Positions 24,901-35,509 of a stretch of 64,000 nt of DNA are shown here, in pieces (position 1 is the stretch's first letter; each line of letters starts with the position of its first letter). Location of the stretch: NCBI RefSeq assembly GCF_004027225.2, contig NC_044282.2, positions 47,832,576 to 47,896,575 on the forward strand, in the 5' to 3' direction. This DNA is from Strigops habroptila. Taxonomy: Eukaryota > Chordata > Aves > Psittaciformes > Psittacidae. The notes below the pieces were generated by a model that saw nothing but the letters and a program-made list of their open reading frames with translations, made no database searches and had not been told where the DNA came from. The translations under genes were made by a program, and so were the position numbers.

Positions 24901-27900
24901 GTACATTAAAGTGCAAGTATATTGAGATACATCCATTCTGGCATAGCTCTTTACGGAAACCATTAGGACAAAGCTGAGTAATGGAAGCTTATAGGACACA
25001 GAGATGGCTTGGAAGCAACAAGAAAAAGAGAAATAACCTGTAATAGCCACACTGAATTTGCAGGAACAGTGGCACTAAGTGTATGAAACAGTATGCCCAT
25101 GGTGGATATACCACCTCCCCGGGGCAGGCACTCAGACAGGTCTGCCTCTCTCACTCCTGGCTGCAAATTTGGTGTTGCCACAGGCTGTTTCTTATTGCAC
25201 TTTGTCTAATTCCAGCCCAACAAAGCCGCCTTCTCGGCTGAGTGCTCACTGTACTGCCATAATATGAATTAGTGGAGAAAACCAAGGAGTTTTGTGATGA
25301 CAGTACATTTACTGAGCGCATTTTGTTGTCCAGTGAACCCTATCTGCCAGAACCTGGCAGGTAATTGCTGTGAGAAATAGTTCTGACTCTTTTGCTCCCT
25401 GAAAAATGGGGGAGGAGTTGATAACTTTATCTCTCCCAGTTTTGGACCAAGCACAGTTTCAATGGCTATCTCAGCAGGTCAAAACCACAGACGTCTGTTC
25501 CAAACCAGTGGGTAATTGCTTTGTGCAAAGCCGTTCATGAGCTAATTTTTTCCTCCAGGAAGGTGAAGTTTGTTTATTCAATCCCATCTCAAAGCAATGC
25601 CATTTCTTAACAGAGACCATAGCAGAAATGTGTGCACAACTTGGTTATTTCCGACCTGACTACATCTTCATTTTTGTTTTGAGAATAAAATTTGAAGTAT
25701 ATTTTTTCCGCATTGCTTCTTAATCTGTCTAGCCTGATATTTTCCGTAACTGTGGTTTCCTTCCTTTTCTCCCTTATTTTCCGTTATTGAATCTTCCACC
25801 CCATTGAAAATATCTGAGATGTAGATTTAAGCAACTTTGGCACAGCATGAGTCTACTATTGAGTTAATAGGCAATGGGTGCCCCAGCACACTAAGGATGG
25901 GTTGAAAGACAACAAAGAGGCTTTCTGCTGTGGGCTGATGCTCAGGACGGAGAAGAGGGCAGGTGAGAGGTGTGACAATGCAATATGTACATTAAAATGG
26001 ACAGATAGGATAACTGATGTAGTATGGTCCAGAGGAAAGCTCTTGGTGGTCTGCAAATACGTATTGCTATATTTAGGGTCTGATTCTGTTACATCCAAGC
26101 AAATATTCCATCGGTATTCCTTAGGAGTGGGTGTTTTTTCGTTGATGCCAGTATTTTCTTATCAGTACTGTTGCCCAATCTGCAGGTTATCCTGGCTCCA
26201 GTGTTCATGGTCTACATGTGGGACCGTGCAAGAGACAGGAGGGAGGCAATGAAGGAAGGTCTGGTGTGGCCACTGAGGTAGGCAGGGCGGGAAAGAGCCA
26301 GGATGGATGGATGGAGCAGGTTGAGTGTCTCCGTCCTTCAGAATAAAGGGTCTGCTGAAGCCCTGTAGGCCGTATGAGAAAGGGCTGAAAGGTAAGTGGG
26401 GCTGAGAAATAGTGTGATGTCGAGGTGGCATTGCAAAGTAGAAATGTAGCTTCTAGATTTTCCTTTTTCAGCAAAGGGTGTTCTCAGCAGGCAAATCTAG
26501 CTCTGCACTTCTGGTGGGGGAGACGAAAGCCTTGTCCTGGGCTTTTTTTATCTGGATGGTGCTGGTCACAATGGGACTGTGGGCAGCTCAGCCTTCCCCT
26601 TCCCACCAGTGTGATGGGAACTGCAGTGGGGCAGCTGCATCCCATGGGAGACCCCCCGCAGCCTTCATCCAGGTCCCAGCTAGATAGGACTTTCTTCCAG
26701 CAGCAACCCTTTTGGTCTTCAGCAGAGCTTGGAGGAGGGTTATTTAAAGCCCTCGTCCTTTCTGTGGAGTATAGAAAGTAGGAAGCGCTTCCTCCCCGTA
26801 GATCTCTATCCAAAGCTTTTGTCCGCTTCCTTACAGTCCCACCCTGCTTGGAGTCGCTCCAAAACCCCGCATAACGGGGCAATGCACCGTTGTTCACTGG
26901 GGTCATCTTCAGCTGCAGCTCCTCTCCTTGTCCAAAACAGAAGGTTTTGACACCAAAATGCAAAAGAGTGCTGTCTTGGGCTGGACTGCAGGATATATAA
27001 ATGCCCATCTGTCCACCCTGTCCCACCACACCTCCTGCAGTTGGAAATGTTGGTGTTGCAGAGAGGGAATATGGGGATTGACCTTTCTTTGGGAGCCTGA
27101 TTGATGTTTGCTGCTATGTTTTAGTTGTGAAACTTAAGGGAGGTCTCAAAATAAGTTGTGCTGGGTATATCTCAGGAAAGCCCAGCAGCAGCATTGTGCC
27201 TGTGTTTGCAGAGGGGAGAGAGAAGAGACTGAATGGGAGGCTCAGCCTGGGCAGAGCATCAGCTGAAGGATCTACCTGGTACCTCCATGGTCCGCATTGC
27301 CTTCAGCTGAGCAGATAAAGCTTCGCTTCCCTATGCCAGGAACCTCTTCCCCGATGCCAGTGTGACGCCAAACATGTACATCAGTTTTGGAGCGGACTCC
27401 CCTTGGCCCTGAAGGTGGTACATTTGTTGGTCATCCCTTTTCAACATTCATACTGCCAACAAAAAGCTGTTCACAGGCTCCAAGGCAAAGGGAAGCGGCC
27501 TCGCAGTTGTGTGCTGAAAGATGATGTCTGCACACCCCAGGAGAAGGCATCACTTCAGAAACTTTCAGTTAGTGCACATTCCTCCACCAGCGTAGCCCTC
27601 CTTTTAACCACTGCTGCGTCCTTTAAACACTTTTTTCCTGTTCCTCTCAGGAGGAAAAAATAAATGATAAATTGTTGTGTTGATGTTACGCAAATGTTGC
27701 ACTTACGGAAAGGTCTTGTTGACGTGGTTTCTCACACAGGATATCTTCTCCTGGTTCAGAAAAGTTGCTGAAAATTTCCAAGAAAATAGATATGTCATCC
27801 TTGGGGAAGGAAGATTAAAAAGAAAAATAACAGCCTGGAGGCTATTGTGGATCTTGGTTTGTGAAAGGTGCAGAAGTTAGTGAAAGTGTTAAGTTTAGTA

Positions 27901-28996
27901 GGATTTTCTGTAGTCCTGTTAGAAGTGAAGCTGACTAGTAGTTGATACCAGGTGTAGCTTAGCTTGGGTTCTTTTCAGAGATCAGAGTAATGAATGAAAA
28001 GATCGCAAACTGGCTAAGGTCAGGTCAGTATTCTGGTGTGGTTGGACCCAGAAGAGCCTTATCTGTCCATGGCCTGATACTTTAAAATCTTACTGATTAG
28101 ATGCTTTTTTCTTTGCCTTTGCTAAAAAAAGTTTATGAATATAATGCCATCTGAGAGAGAGACCTTAAGGTAGTATCGGGAGTAGGTTTTCTCCCTTGTC
28201 TCCTTCTCCCCCCATGGATGTCCACCTTCAACATTGCTGTTGAGAGAAGACACTCATTTCCTGTTTTTACAGTCAAGACCTTCACTGATGTGGCACTGAG
28301 GTGGTGGGACAGGATGTGCCTCAGGTGCAGGTCAGCTCTTCTCATCCCACCCCTGTCGGGGTGCTTCCTGCTTCACAACCATCACATCTCCTTCCTGTTA
28401 CCGTATGCAGTTAGGGAGGAAAGTACACCCATTTGGCCACTACTGGCATCGCTTAGATACAGATATAAAATTGAGCATGATTTGATTTTCCATTTGCTGT
28501 CTTACCCAGCCTGCTGATAGAGGCTCAGTCCAAGCAGCCCTCACCCGCAGCGCTCAGAAAAGCACATTTGGTGTGGATATTGCTGGGGATGGAGCCCCGT
28601 GGTGGAGGTTAATGAAAAAAGTGATGTCGTGAGTGCTGATTGCGTGGTTTGCTTCTGAGACGGTATGCATTTGAGTGTTCAATGCCACACAGAAATGCCA
28701 GAGGAGAGAAAGGATTTTCATATGGCTGTTATTGGTGCCCCTAAAAATGTCATCGTGTATCTGGGTCGAGGGGTCTTCAGCTGTCTCCTCTGATATGGAG
28801 CACTGCCTTTCTCTGAGACAGACAGTCATATTGCTTTTCTGCATAATTTATAGTGAAGGCACTTAAAAGCAAATCATCCTGTTGAATGTTCAGGATTAAT
28901 GAAAATTGCAGCTACTTAGCGCATGGGCTGGGACTGGAGTTGTCCTGCCGTGCCGCTGCATTAGCCTCTGCTTGCCTTCGGCTCAGCTGCTGGAGA
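21969..28996. other. Intronic stretch, nothing recognised
   Basis: Seven kilobases without a repeat family or gene I can identify. The ORFs, including one of 181 codons on the minus strand at 26484-27029, lack motifs. Confidence 0.6.
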
Positions 28997-29512
28997 GTCA
29001 TAGGATCATAGAATCAGCTCAGTTGGAAAAGACCTTTAAGATTATCAAGTCCAACCATTACCCCAGGGCTGCCAATGCCACCACTAAACCATGTCACTGA
29101 GGGCGTCGTCTACACGGTTTTTGAACACTTCCAGGGATGGTAATTCCACCCCAGCCCTGGGGAGCCTGTTCCAATGCCTGAGCACCCTCTCAGTGAAGAA
29201 ATTTTTCCTAATATCCAGTCTAAACCTCGCCTGGCACAGCTTGAGGCCATTTCCTCTTGTCCTATCACTTGTTTCTTGGGAGAAGAGACCAACCCCCACC
29301 TCACTACAAGCTCCTTTCAGGTTGTTGTAGAGAGCGATAAGGTCCCCCTGAGCCTTCTCTTCTCTGGACTAAACAATCCCAGTTCCCTCAGTCATTCCTC
29401 ATCAGACTTATTCTCCAGACCCTTCATCACCTTTGTTGCCCTTTTCTGGATCTATAAGGAGCCTTCTGGAGTCCAGCAGGTGTGGTCTCTGACAGCTCAG
29501 CAGGGGGATGTT
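28997..29512 (-). mobile_element. CR1 LINE 3' fragment, minus strand
   Basis: In plus-strand reading it begins with the reverse-complemented 3' terminus (GTCATAGGATCATAGAATCA, then GGAAAAGACCTTTAAGATTA). The CR1 body follows: CCAGGGATGGTAATTCCACC, AATGCCTGAGCACCCTCTCA, CTTGTCCTATCACTTG, GATAAGGTCCCCCTGAGCC, and probably the AGGTGTGGTCTCTGACAGC block near 29480. There seems to be a small deletion after about 29450. The minus-strand reading frames are short. Confidence 0.93.
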
Positions 29513-30118
29513 GCCCATTTTTCTACTGCTTTTGTAGGAACTGGTCACAAAATAATGTGATGTCTCCTGTTTTCTGGAGATCTCCCATTTTTAATGATGG
29601 GAACTGAAGTAAGAGATGAGAGGGGGTATTACTCGTACCACTGAGCATTATGCATGTCCAGAGAGATGGTCTGTGATATCACCACTGATCAAGCAAGGAT
29701 GTCCTTCTCATCTCTGCAGCGGGTATAGAAAATGGCACTTTTTGATCAGGATCTACCTAATAGGAACATCAGAGCCCTGCTCATCCCTGCAACCATTGGG
29801 CCTGGAGTTCACACCTCCGAGACACTGCCTTGGGCAAACACCCGCGTGTGCCCTCACACACATTGCCTGTGGCATTGCTTGGCGTGAGACCTTGCCATCC
29901 AGGAAGACCAGCAGGACATTGCCCCAGATGGGTGCCCACATCCCAGCATAGAACTTGCTATAATTCAGTACAAGGTGTTAGATGTTGAGTTCTCAAGGCA
30001 CAAAAGCTTGTGGCTGCCCTGAATACTAACTTGAGCATGAACCTCATGTGGTACTCTTGAGGTTCTTGGCTTTCCTGCATGTGATAGTAGTCTCTGCACT
30101 TTTGGCTCTTTGATTTTA

Positions 30119-30138
30119 AAAATAAATAAATAAATAAG
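30119..30138. repeat. (AAAT)n microsatellite
   Basis: About five AAAT units in HPCAL1 intron 1, after TTTGATTTT. Confidence 0.75.
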
Positions 30139-33100
30139 ATCCCTCTGAGGCTGATACAGTCACCTGCACTGATATTAGAGTAATATCCTCAGCTAGTGTA
30201 GAGCTTGCGCTGATTCCTACCAGCAGATTTGGTCTTCGAATGCCTGAATTGCTGCATCCAGCAGAACAAGGTTTCTTCTTTATGGGTGAGATGCTGTTCT
30301 TGTGTAGTTACTTTACAGAGTTTTCCTTTCACAGGGTTTTTACACCTCTGCAAGGAAACAAAAAAAAAAAAACCAAAAAGTTAAGCTCTAGGTTAGCTTT
30401 TAGATTTTTAACTTCAGTGGGTTTTTTCATTCAGCAAATAGGAATATAACTGTGAAACAATTAGATTACTATCATTGGTGGTTGCCACTGAAGAGAACAG
30501 TGTTTTGAGAAGAATTTTGGTTTAGTGGAGTGTATTTTTACAAAGAGGTTAACCAGTGGCTTTCGTGCTATTTTGAAGTGATGATCCGTTAAAAAGAAAA
30601 AAAACCCCAAAAACCCAGCTGGATTAAAAAGCTAAATTAATAAAATAAACTGATGCACTTATTAGATTCGACATTTTTGGACCAAAAAATTGGGTAGTAG
30701 TAGAAATTGTTAGCAGTAACTGTATATTTGGTGGGTGAAAATGTTAGTGACAATCATTCTCTTTGGGTTGATTCCACCCCCCCGCCATGTTTCAGTATTT
30801 TAAATTAGGCATCGAAATAAAAGTTGGTTGAATTTTTATTAAAGGCAGCTAGTTGGCATATCTCCAAAACCACATCTCTGAGCATCTTTTTACTAAGCAT
30901 ACTAAGCATGCTAACTAATGCTTCTTAAAAACAATAAAATAAGAATTAATTCCACTCTTTGAAAATAAACCCAACTCTCTTCTTTTCCCTGTTTCAAATT
31001 AGCTATCCTGAAATCCCATTGATTCCTCCAACCGCTGTATCTCAGCAGAGTACCTGCAACTGGGGAAGGATGTCAGATCTCTTCTAGTCTTGGGCTTGTT
31101 TGGGCTTTTATTTCATTTAGGCGTCATTAGCAGCAAGGATGGTCTTGCAGGCCAGCCTCTGAGGGCTAATTGTCATCCATCACTGTCTCTTTAGCAAGTG
31201 TCATTGCCCCCAGACTGTCCACCTTCTCCACATGAATGGCTCTGATGGTACAGGGCTTGCTCAGGTGCCATTGGCTGGCTCTTAATACTGCTGTGTTTTG
31301 GCTAATTCTTCTGAAATTTAATCCAGCTTCCTTTCTCCCAGAGCTGTGGTTATTCTGGAGAGAATTATTCTGTGATTTACCTTCATCGCTTAAATAAATG
31401 CATCCTATGAAAATTCAATGACAAAACAGCCCAACCATGCTAATTCTATGGGTTTAATTATGTAAACAATATAATGATGTCCTGTGCTGATTTTGATACT
31501 TTTCTTCTCTTTTTCTAAAAGGGACCAATGTTCTCTCTGATTTCCCAGTTCACATCAAGCACCTTCCCCTATCCTGCAGGCCTGCGCTCACAGAGCTTTA
31601 TTTAGAATTACGTATCACAATAGTATATTCAGAGAGCATGACATGGGTTTTTCCTCATGCAACCCAACCTTCCCAGAAAAAGACCTTGTGCGCTAAGACA
31701 TTGTGCTGACATGTTTTCCTTGCTCTGTAATATTGTGTAAACAAACTGTAATTTATTTTTTCTTAAGCCTTGCCAACTTTGCAGAGCGTCTGAAGGCAAA
31801 GTAGGGCTGGCTGCTTCTCCCTTGGCTTCATTAAAAAAAAAAGGAAAAGGCAAAGGGAGGAGACGAGGAAAATCCACTCATGATTTTCTTTTCCTGTCTG
31901 CAATCACAAGCTGCATTGCTACCCAGTCTGCTCCCACCCAAATTAACCCAATTTCCTAATTTACTCAAAATATTTCTGTGCTCTTCTTATTGCATTGGGA
32001 ATATTTGCCCTTTACAGTAATGAGCTCTCCACCCTGAGCTGGAGAACATTATGGAGAGCTCCCGGAGGAACTACCACTTTTCTTGTCCCAACACAGGTCT
32101 CATTTTTTCCTCATTAGCAATGAATTGTGAATGTTTGGGGGTGTTTTGTGATTCTGTTGTTTCTTTGCAGGGAATTTATAACTGTGCCCTCACCTCCTGG
32201 TGATGGGGGTCACATGCCCTGGCTCATTGCAGTGACTGCAATGGCTGGGAAGATGCTGCCGCTGACATCTACAAATGCCTTTGCACCCCATACCAATAAT
32301 TCGAATGTGAAATTGTTCTCAGGTTAATGCACTAATTCTAGATGTCAGAGACTAATTGATTTTTCTGCATAAATCAGGAATATAATCCCAAGTAAAATGA
32401 CTTCAATAGAGAGGAGCAGTCCAGAGACCTATAAGTGAATTTCTTAGGTTTCAGCCCTTGCAGCTGACTCCCTGAAATTAATGGGCCAGCCTGGAAATAT
32501 TCCTCTCACATAGCTATTTGCAGGATTGGAGCCTTTGTAATTATATCTTTCTTTGGTGAGCTAGGGATAGGTGGTTATCTATAACGGGTTTTCATCCCAA
32601 ATGTGCAATCAGGTTTTCAAGACCACACAGTTCCTGAGTACGTGTTTATGGATAAACTTACAAAGTGAGGTGGCTTGAGGTCTGTTACCAATTCACTGCG
32701 CCTTTCAGAGGAATATTCAGTGTACATACCTGAATCGTTACAGAGTGTTCTGGAATTGAAAATGAGGGTGATCCTTCCCCTTCGCCCACCTTTTTTAATA
32801 AGCTTCTGAAAGGGGTTTAGCTTGAAAATAAGTTGCAAGTAAGCAGTGGTACTTATTTAAATAAAAGAATGATTAGTCATTGAAAGTGAAAAATGTAAAA
32901 AGCCCATTTATTTATTTAGTGTGGTCTGTTCTTCGCTTCTCAGGTTTCGTTTCTCTTTCTGTTTCCCCGAAGGCAGCAGAGGAAGGAGCTTCAGTTCTTT
33001 CTCATCTCAAACTCCGCAGCGTTTCTGCAGGGTTTGAATTTTTTGCAGCATTATTGATTGAGGTTTCTCCTTTGTCTGGCTGCTTCTATTATTAACTTTT

Positions 33101-33825
33101 CAAGAGGTAAAGATTTTCCTTGCTGTGCTTTGAACTTTATCAAAAAGGTGTTACTTTTGACCCCAAGTCTACAGCTTGGGAAGACGAAGCACGTGCTGCA
33201 GTAGCTGGTGTGTGAGTGTCAGTGTTGCTTTTGCCACAGGGCAGGAAAGAAGTTCACATGACTTTTACCAGGCAGGACCCAATATCTATAGCAACATATT
33301 TGTATATCCTGTGCCTTCTCTACTGCAGCGCTCGTTGCTTAGGATACTGGCATTAAAACATGTGACAAAATCTGCTCTTTACTCCAGAGTTCATGATCTG
33401 TCCCAGGCCTGTGTAATTGCATGTTTCCCCTCACAGTTCAGATCAGACCCATTGACCATGGTCCAGAAGACGTCATTATAATCCCATTTTGCAGCTTATT
33501 TGCTACGTGATCTTTTATTACCACCAGGCATTCGTTGCTAGCTGAGGTGCTCAAAAACTCATCTCCGTCTGACAGCTTGGCCCACGGGAGCTGGAGTCTT
33601 CTTAAACACATCTGTGCATTGGTGAGCACTGGTGCTAAAGGGCCCCAAACCATTTTTCTGTAAGGGCGTGTTCCTGAAGTGTAGCAGCACAGATCTTTAG
33701 TGATTAAGGCTTTTCTTTGGGCCACCTCTGGGGTTTTTTGTGGGTTTTGTGGGTTCTTTTCATTTTAAATACCAGGATCAAACTTAAAAATACAGCCTCA
33801 GAACAAGGCGTCATGGTTGCTGAAT

Positions 33826-33870
33826 TGCCCTCTTCATGGCTGCCCTCTTCATGGCTGTCATCTTCACCTG
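33826..33870. repeat. 15-bp tandem repeat, two exact copies and one diverged
   Basis: TGCCCTCTTCATGGC occurs at 33826-33840 and 33841-33855, followed by the diverged TGTCATCTTCACCTG at 33856-33870. It lies just before a degraded CR1. Confidence 0.88.
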
Positions 33871-33899
33871 GTCATGGGAAAAAGGATATTGAGGCTATT

Positions 33900-34090
33900 T
33901 CACAGAATGGTTGATGTTGGCAGGGACCTCGTGAAATTGTCCAGTCCACCGCACCGCTCAAGCAGGGTCAGGCTGCCCAGGACCATGTCCAGTTGTGTTT
34001 TCAGTATCTCCAAGGATGAAGGCTTCACAGTTTCTTTGGGCAACCTGTGCCACTGTTTGGCTGTAATCACAGTGAAATAGTGTTTCCAAG
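33900..34090 (-). mobile_element. CR1 3'-end fragment, degraded, minus strand
   Basis: CACAGAATGGTTGATGTTGG, GGGACCTCGTGAAATTGTCC, TCTCCAAGGATGAAGGCTTC and GGGCAACCTGTGCCACTGT are the reverse complement of CR1 3' sequence. Divergence is higher than in the copies near 21 kb, so it is probably older. Confidence 0.85.
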
Positions 34091-34980
34091 CAAAGCCTTT
34101 CTTAACGTGATGCTTACAGAGTCCCTGTGGGCTAAATCCTTTTGCCTCTTCTTCTGCACCCCAAAGCAGAAGGCATCAGTGACAGCTCTGACAGTTTAGG
34201 TGTTTTAATAAAAAAACCTTTCACCCCTCTGGGAATGGTTCTTGCATTTCAGACCAACTTAGAGCAGTATTTGCTGCCTGGCTTTTGCTGTTCCTTTGCT
34301 TTGGGCTCCTGCAGTCCCAGAAGCACTGTGCTACAGCTTCAGGACCACAACAGATCTCAGACATGCTTGTTCTGTTTTATAAATGAGCACTGCAAGAGAA
34401 ATGATGCTGGATTTCCCCCTGCAAAGCAGATAGCTCAGATAATATAAAGAGTATTTATTCTGTTTCTCTGTGCACTGTCTTTCTCTGCTGGAAAGCACCT
34501 CTGTCCTGCAGACAAGCATTTCATCAATTTTCCTCTTTTTATTAACACTAAATCAGTATCCGAGGGGGGTTGCACAAGGAAGTGCATCTCTGCAGAGTCA
34601 TTCCTCCTTTTGCAGCCGTAACTGATTCACTAAGAGGATCCCATCAGGAGTTCAGTTCAAGGGGCTTTTGCCTTCAGATGGTTTGCAGTGAAAAAGGCGG
34701 GTTGGTCTCTAGCTGTCTGGGTTACGTGCTCGGAGAATGCTGCTACTCACGGTAACTGGTGGTTGACAAGAGAGTTCGCATAGAAGTAGGATGCACTGAG
34801 CTTTGTTAGAAGTATTTCAAGTACTTCAGTGTGTGGATGCTGACAACCAGTCCATCTATCGGTAAAAACACAGAACTGCTACTTTAGCTGTTTCAGAGTT
34901 AGCTACAGTTGCTCACCGTAGTGCTGCATAGCTGGTTGTCATGGTATAACCCCACCCGGCAACTAAGAACCACAAAGCCG

Positions 34981-35003
34981 CTCGCTCGCTCGCTCGCTCG
35001 CTC
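34981..35003. repeat. (CTCG)n microsatellite inside the LTR
   Basis: About 5.75 copies of the tetranucleotide CTCG, every unit containing a CpG. In other copies of this LTR that I recall, only one or two units are present, so this looks like a local expansion. Confidence 0.85.
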
Positions 35004-35088
35004 ATCCCCTGCCCCAGTGGGACGAGGAGGAGTATTAGAAAGAGAAGGTAAAAGCTGTGTATTGAGATAAGAACAGTTTAAGAATTTT

Positions 35089-35102
35089 GGGGGGGGGGGG
35101 GG
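35089..35102. repeat. G14 homopolymer inside the LTR
   Basis: Fourteen consecutive G residues between AGAATTTT and AGGAATAG. The length is likely unstable and may be uncertain in assemblies. Confidence 0.85.
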
Positions 35103-35509
35103 AGGAATAGAAAGGGAGACAACAAAAAGAGAGAGAAATAAACCCCAAGACAGACAAGCGATGCACAACACAATTGCTCACCACCCGCTGACTGATGCCC
35201 AGCCCAACCCGAGCAGCGATCTGTCCCTTCCGTGTAGCTCCCCCCAGTTTATATACAGGGCATGACGTGCTGTGGCATGGAATACCCCTTTGGCTAGTTT
35301 GGGTCAGGTGTCCTGTCTCTGCTCTCCTCTGGCTCCCTCACTGGCAGAGCATGAGAGACTGAAAAATCCTTGATCAGGGTAAGCACTACTGAGCAACAAC
35401 TGAACCGACAGTGTGTTATCAGCATTGTTCTCAGACTGAAGCCAAAAACCTCAGCACTGTACCAGCCACTAGGAAGAAAATTAGCTCAATCCCATCTGAA
35501 ACCAGGACA

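Larger units (their letters stand above)
29513..33899. other. Intronic stretch, AT-rich with CNE-like segments
   Basis: No gene. It contains the AAAT microsatellite, A-runs near 30360 and 30595, and two AT-rich segments (about 31375-31505 and 32320-32560) with a texture like conserved noncoding elements. Confidence 0.55.
34937..35509 (-). mobile_element. Solo LTR of an avian endogenous retrovirus
   Basis: The 573-bp block starts TGTCATGG and ends CCAGGACA on the plus strand, so on the minus strand it runs TGTCCTGG...CCATGACA with the TG...CA ends of a retroviral LTR. I recognise it from memory as an LTR family common in non-galliform birds. The minus strand carries TATATAAA (35255-35248), so minus is taken as the sense direction. 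Imperfect 5-bp target duplications flank it: CTGGT at 34932-34936 and CGGGT at 35510-35514. Neither flank holds internal retroviral sequence, so it is a solo LTR left by LTR-LTR recombination. It lies antisense within HPCAL1 intron 1. No viral gene is present. Confidence 0.85.

Noticed and set aside
26484..27029. 181-codon ORF on the minus strand
   Set aside because: No motif and no homology I recognise. It lies in an intron with several overlapping ORFs of similar quality.
29084..29560. Several ORFs of 60-128 codons on both strands
   Set aside because: They lie inside or across a CR1 3' end and reflect repeat sequence, not a host gene.
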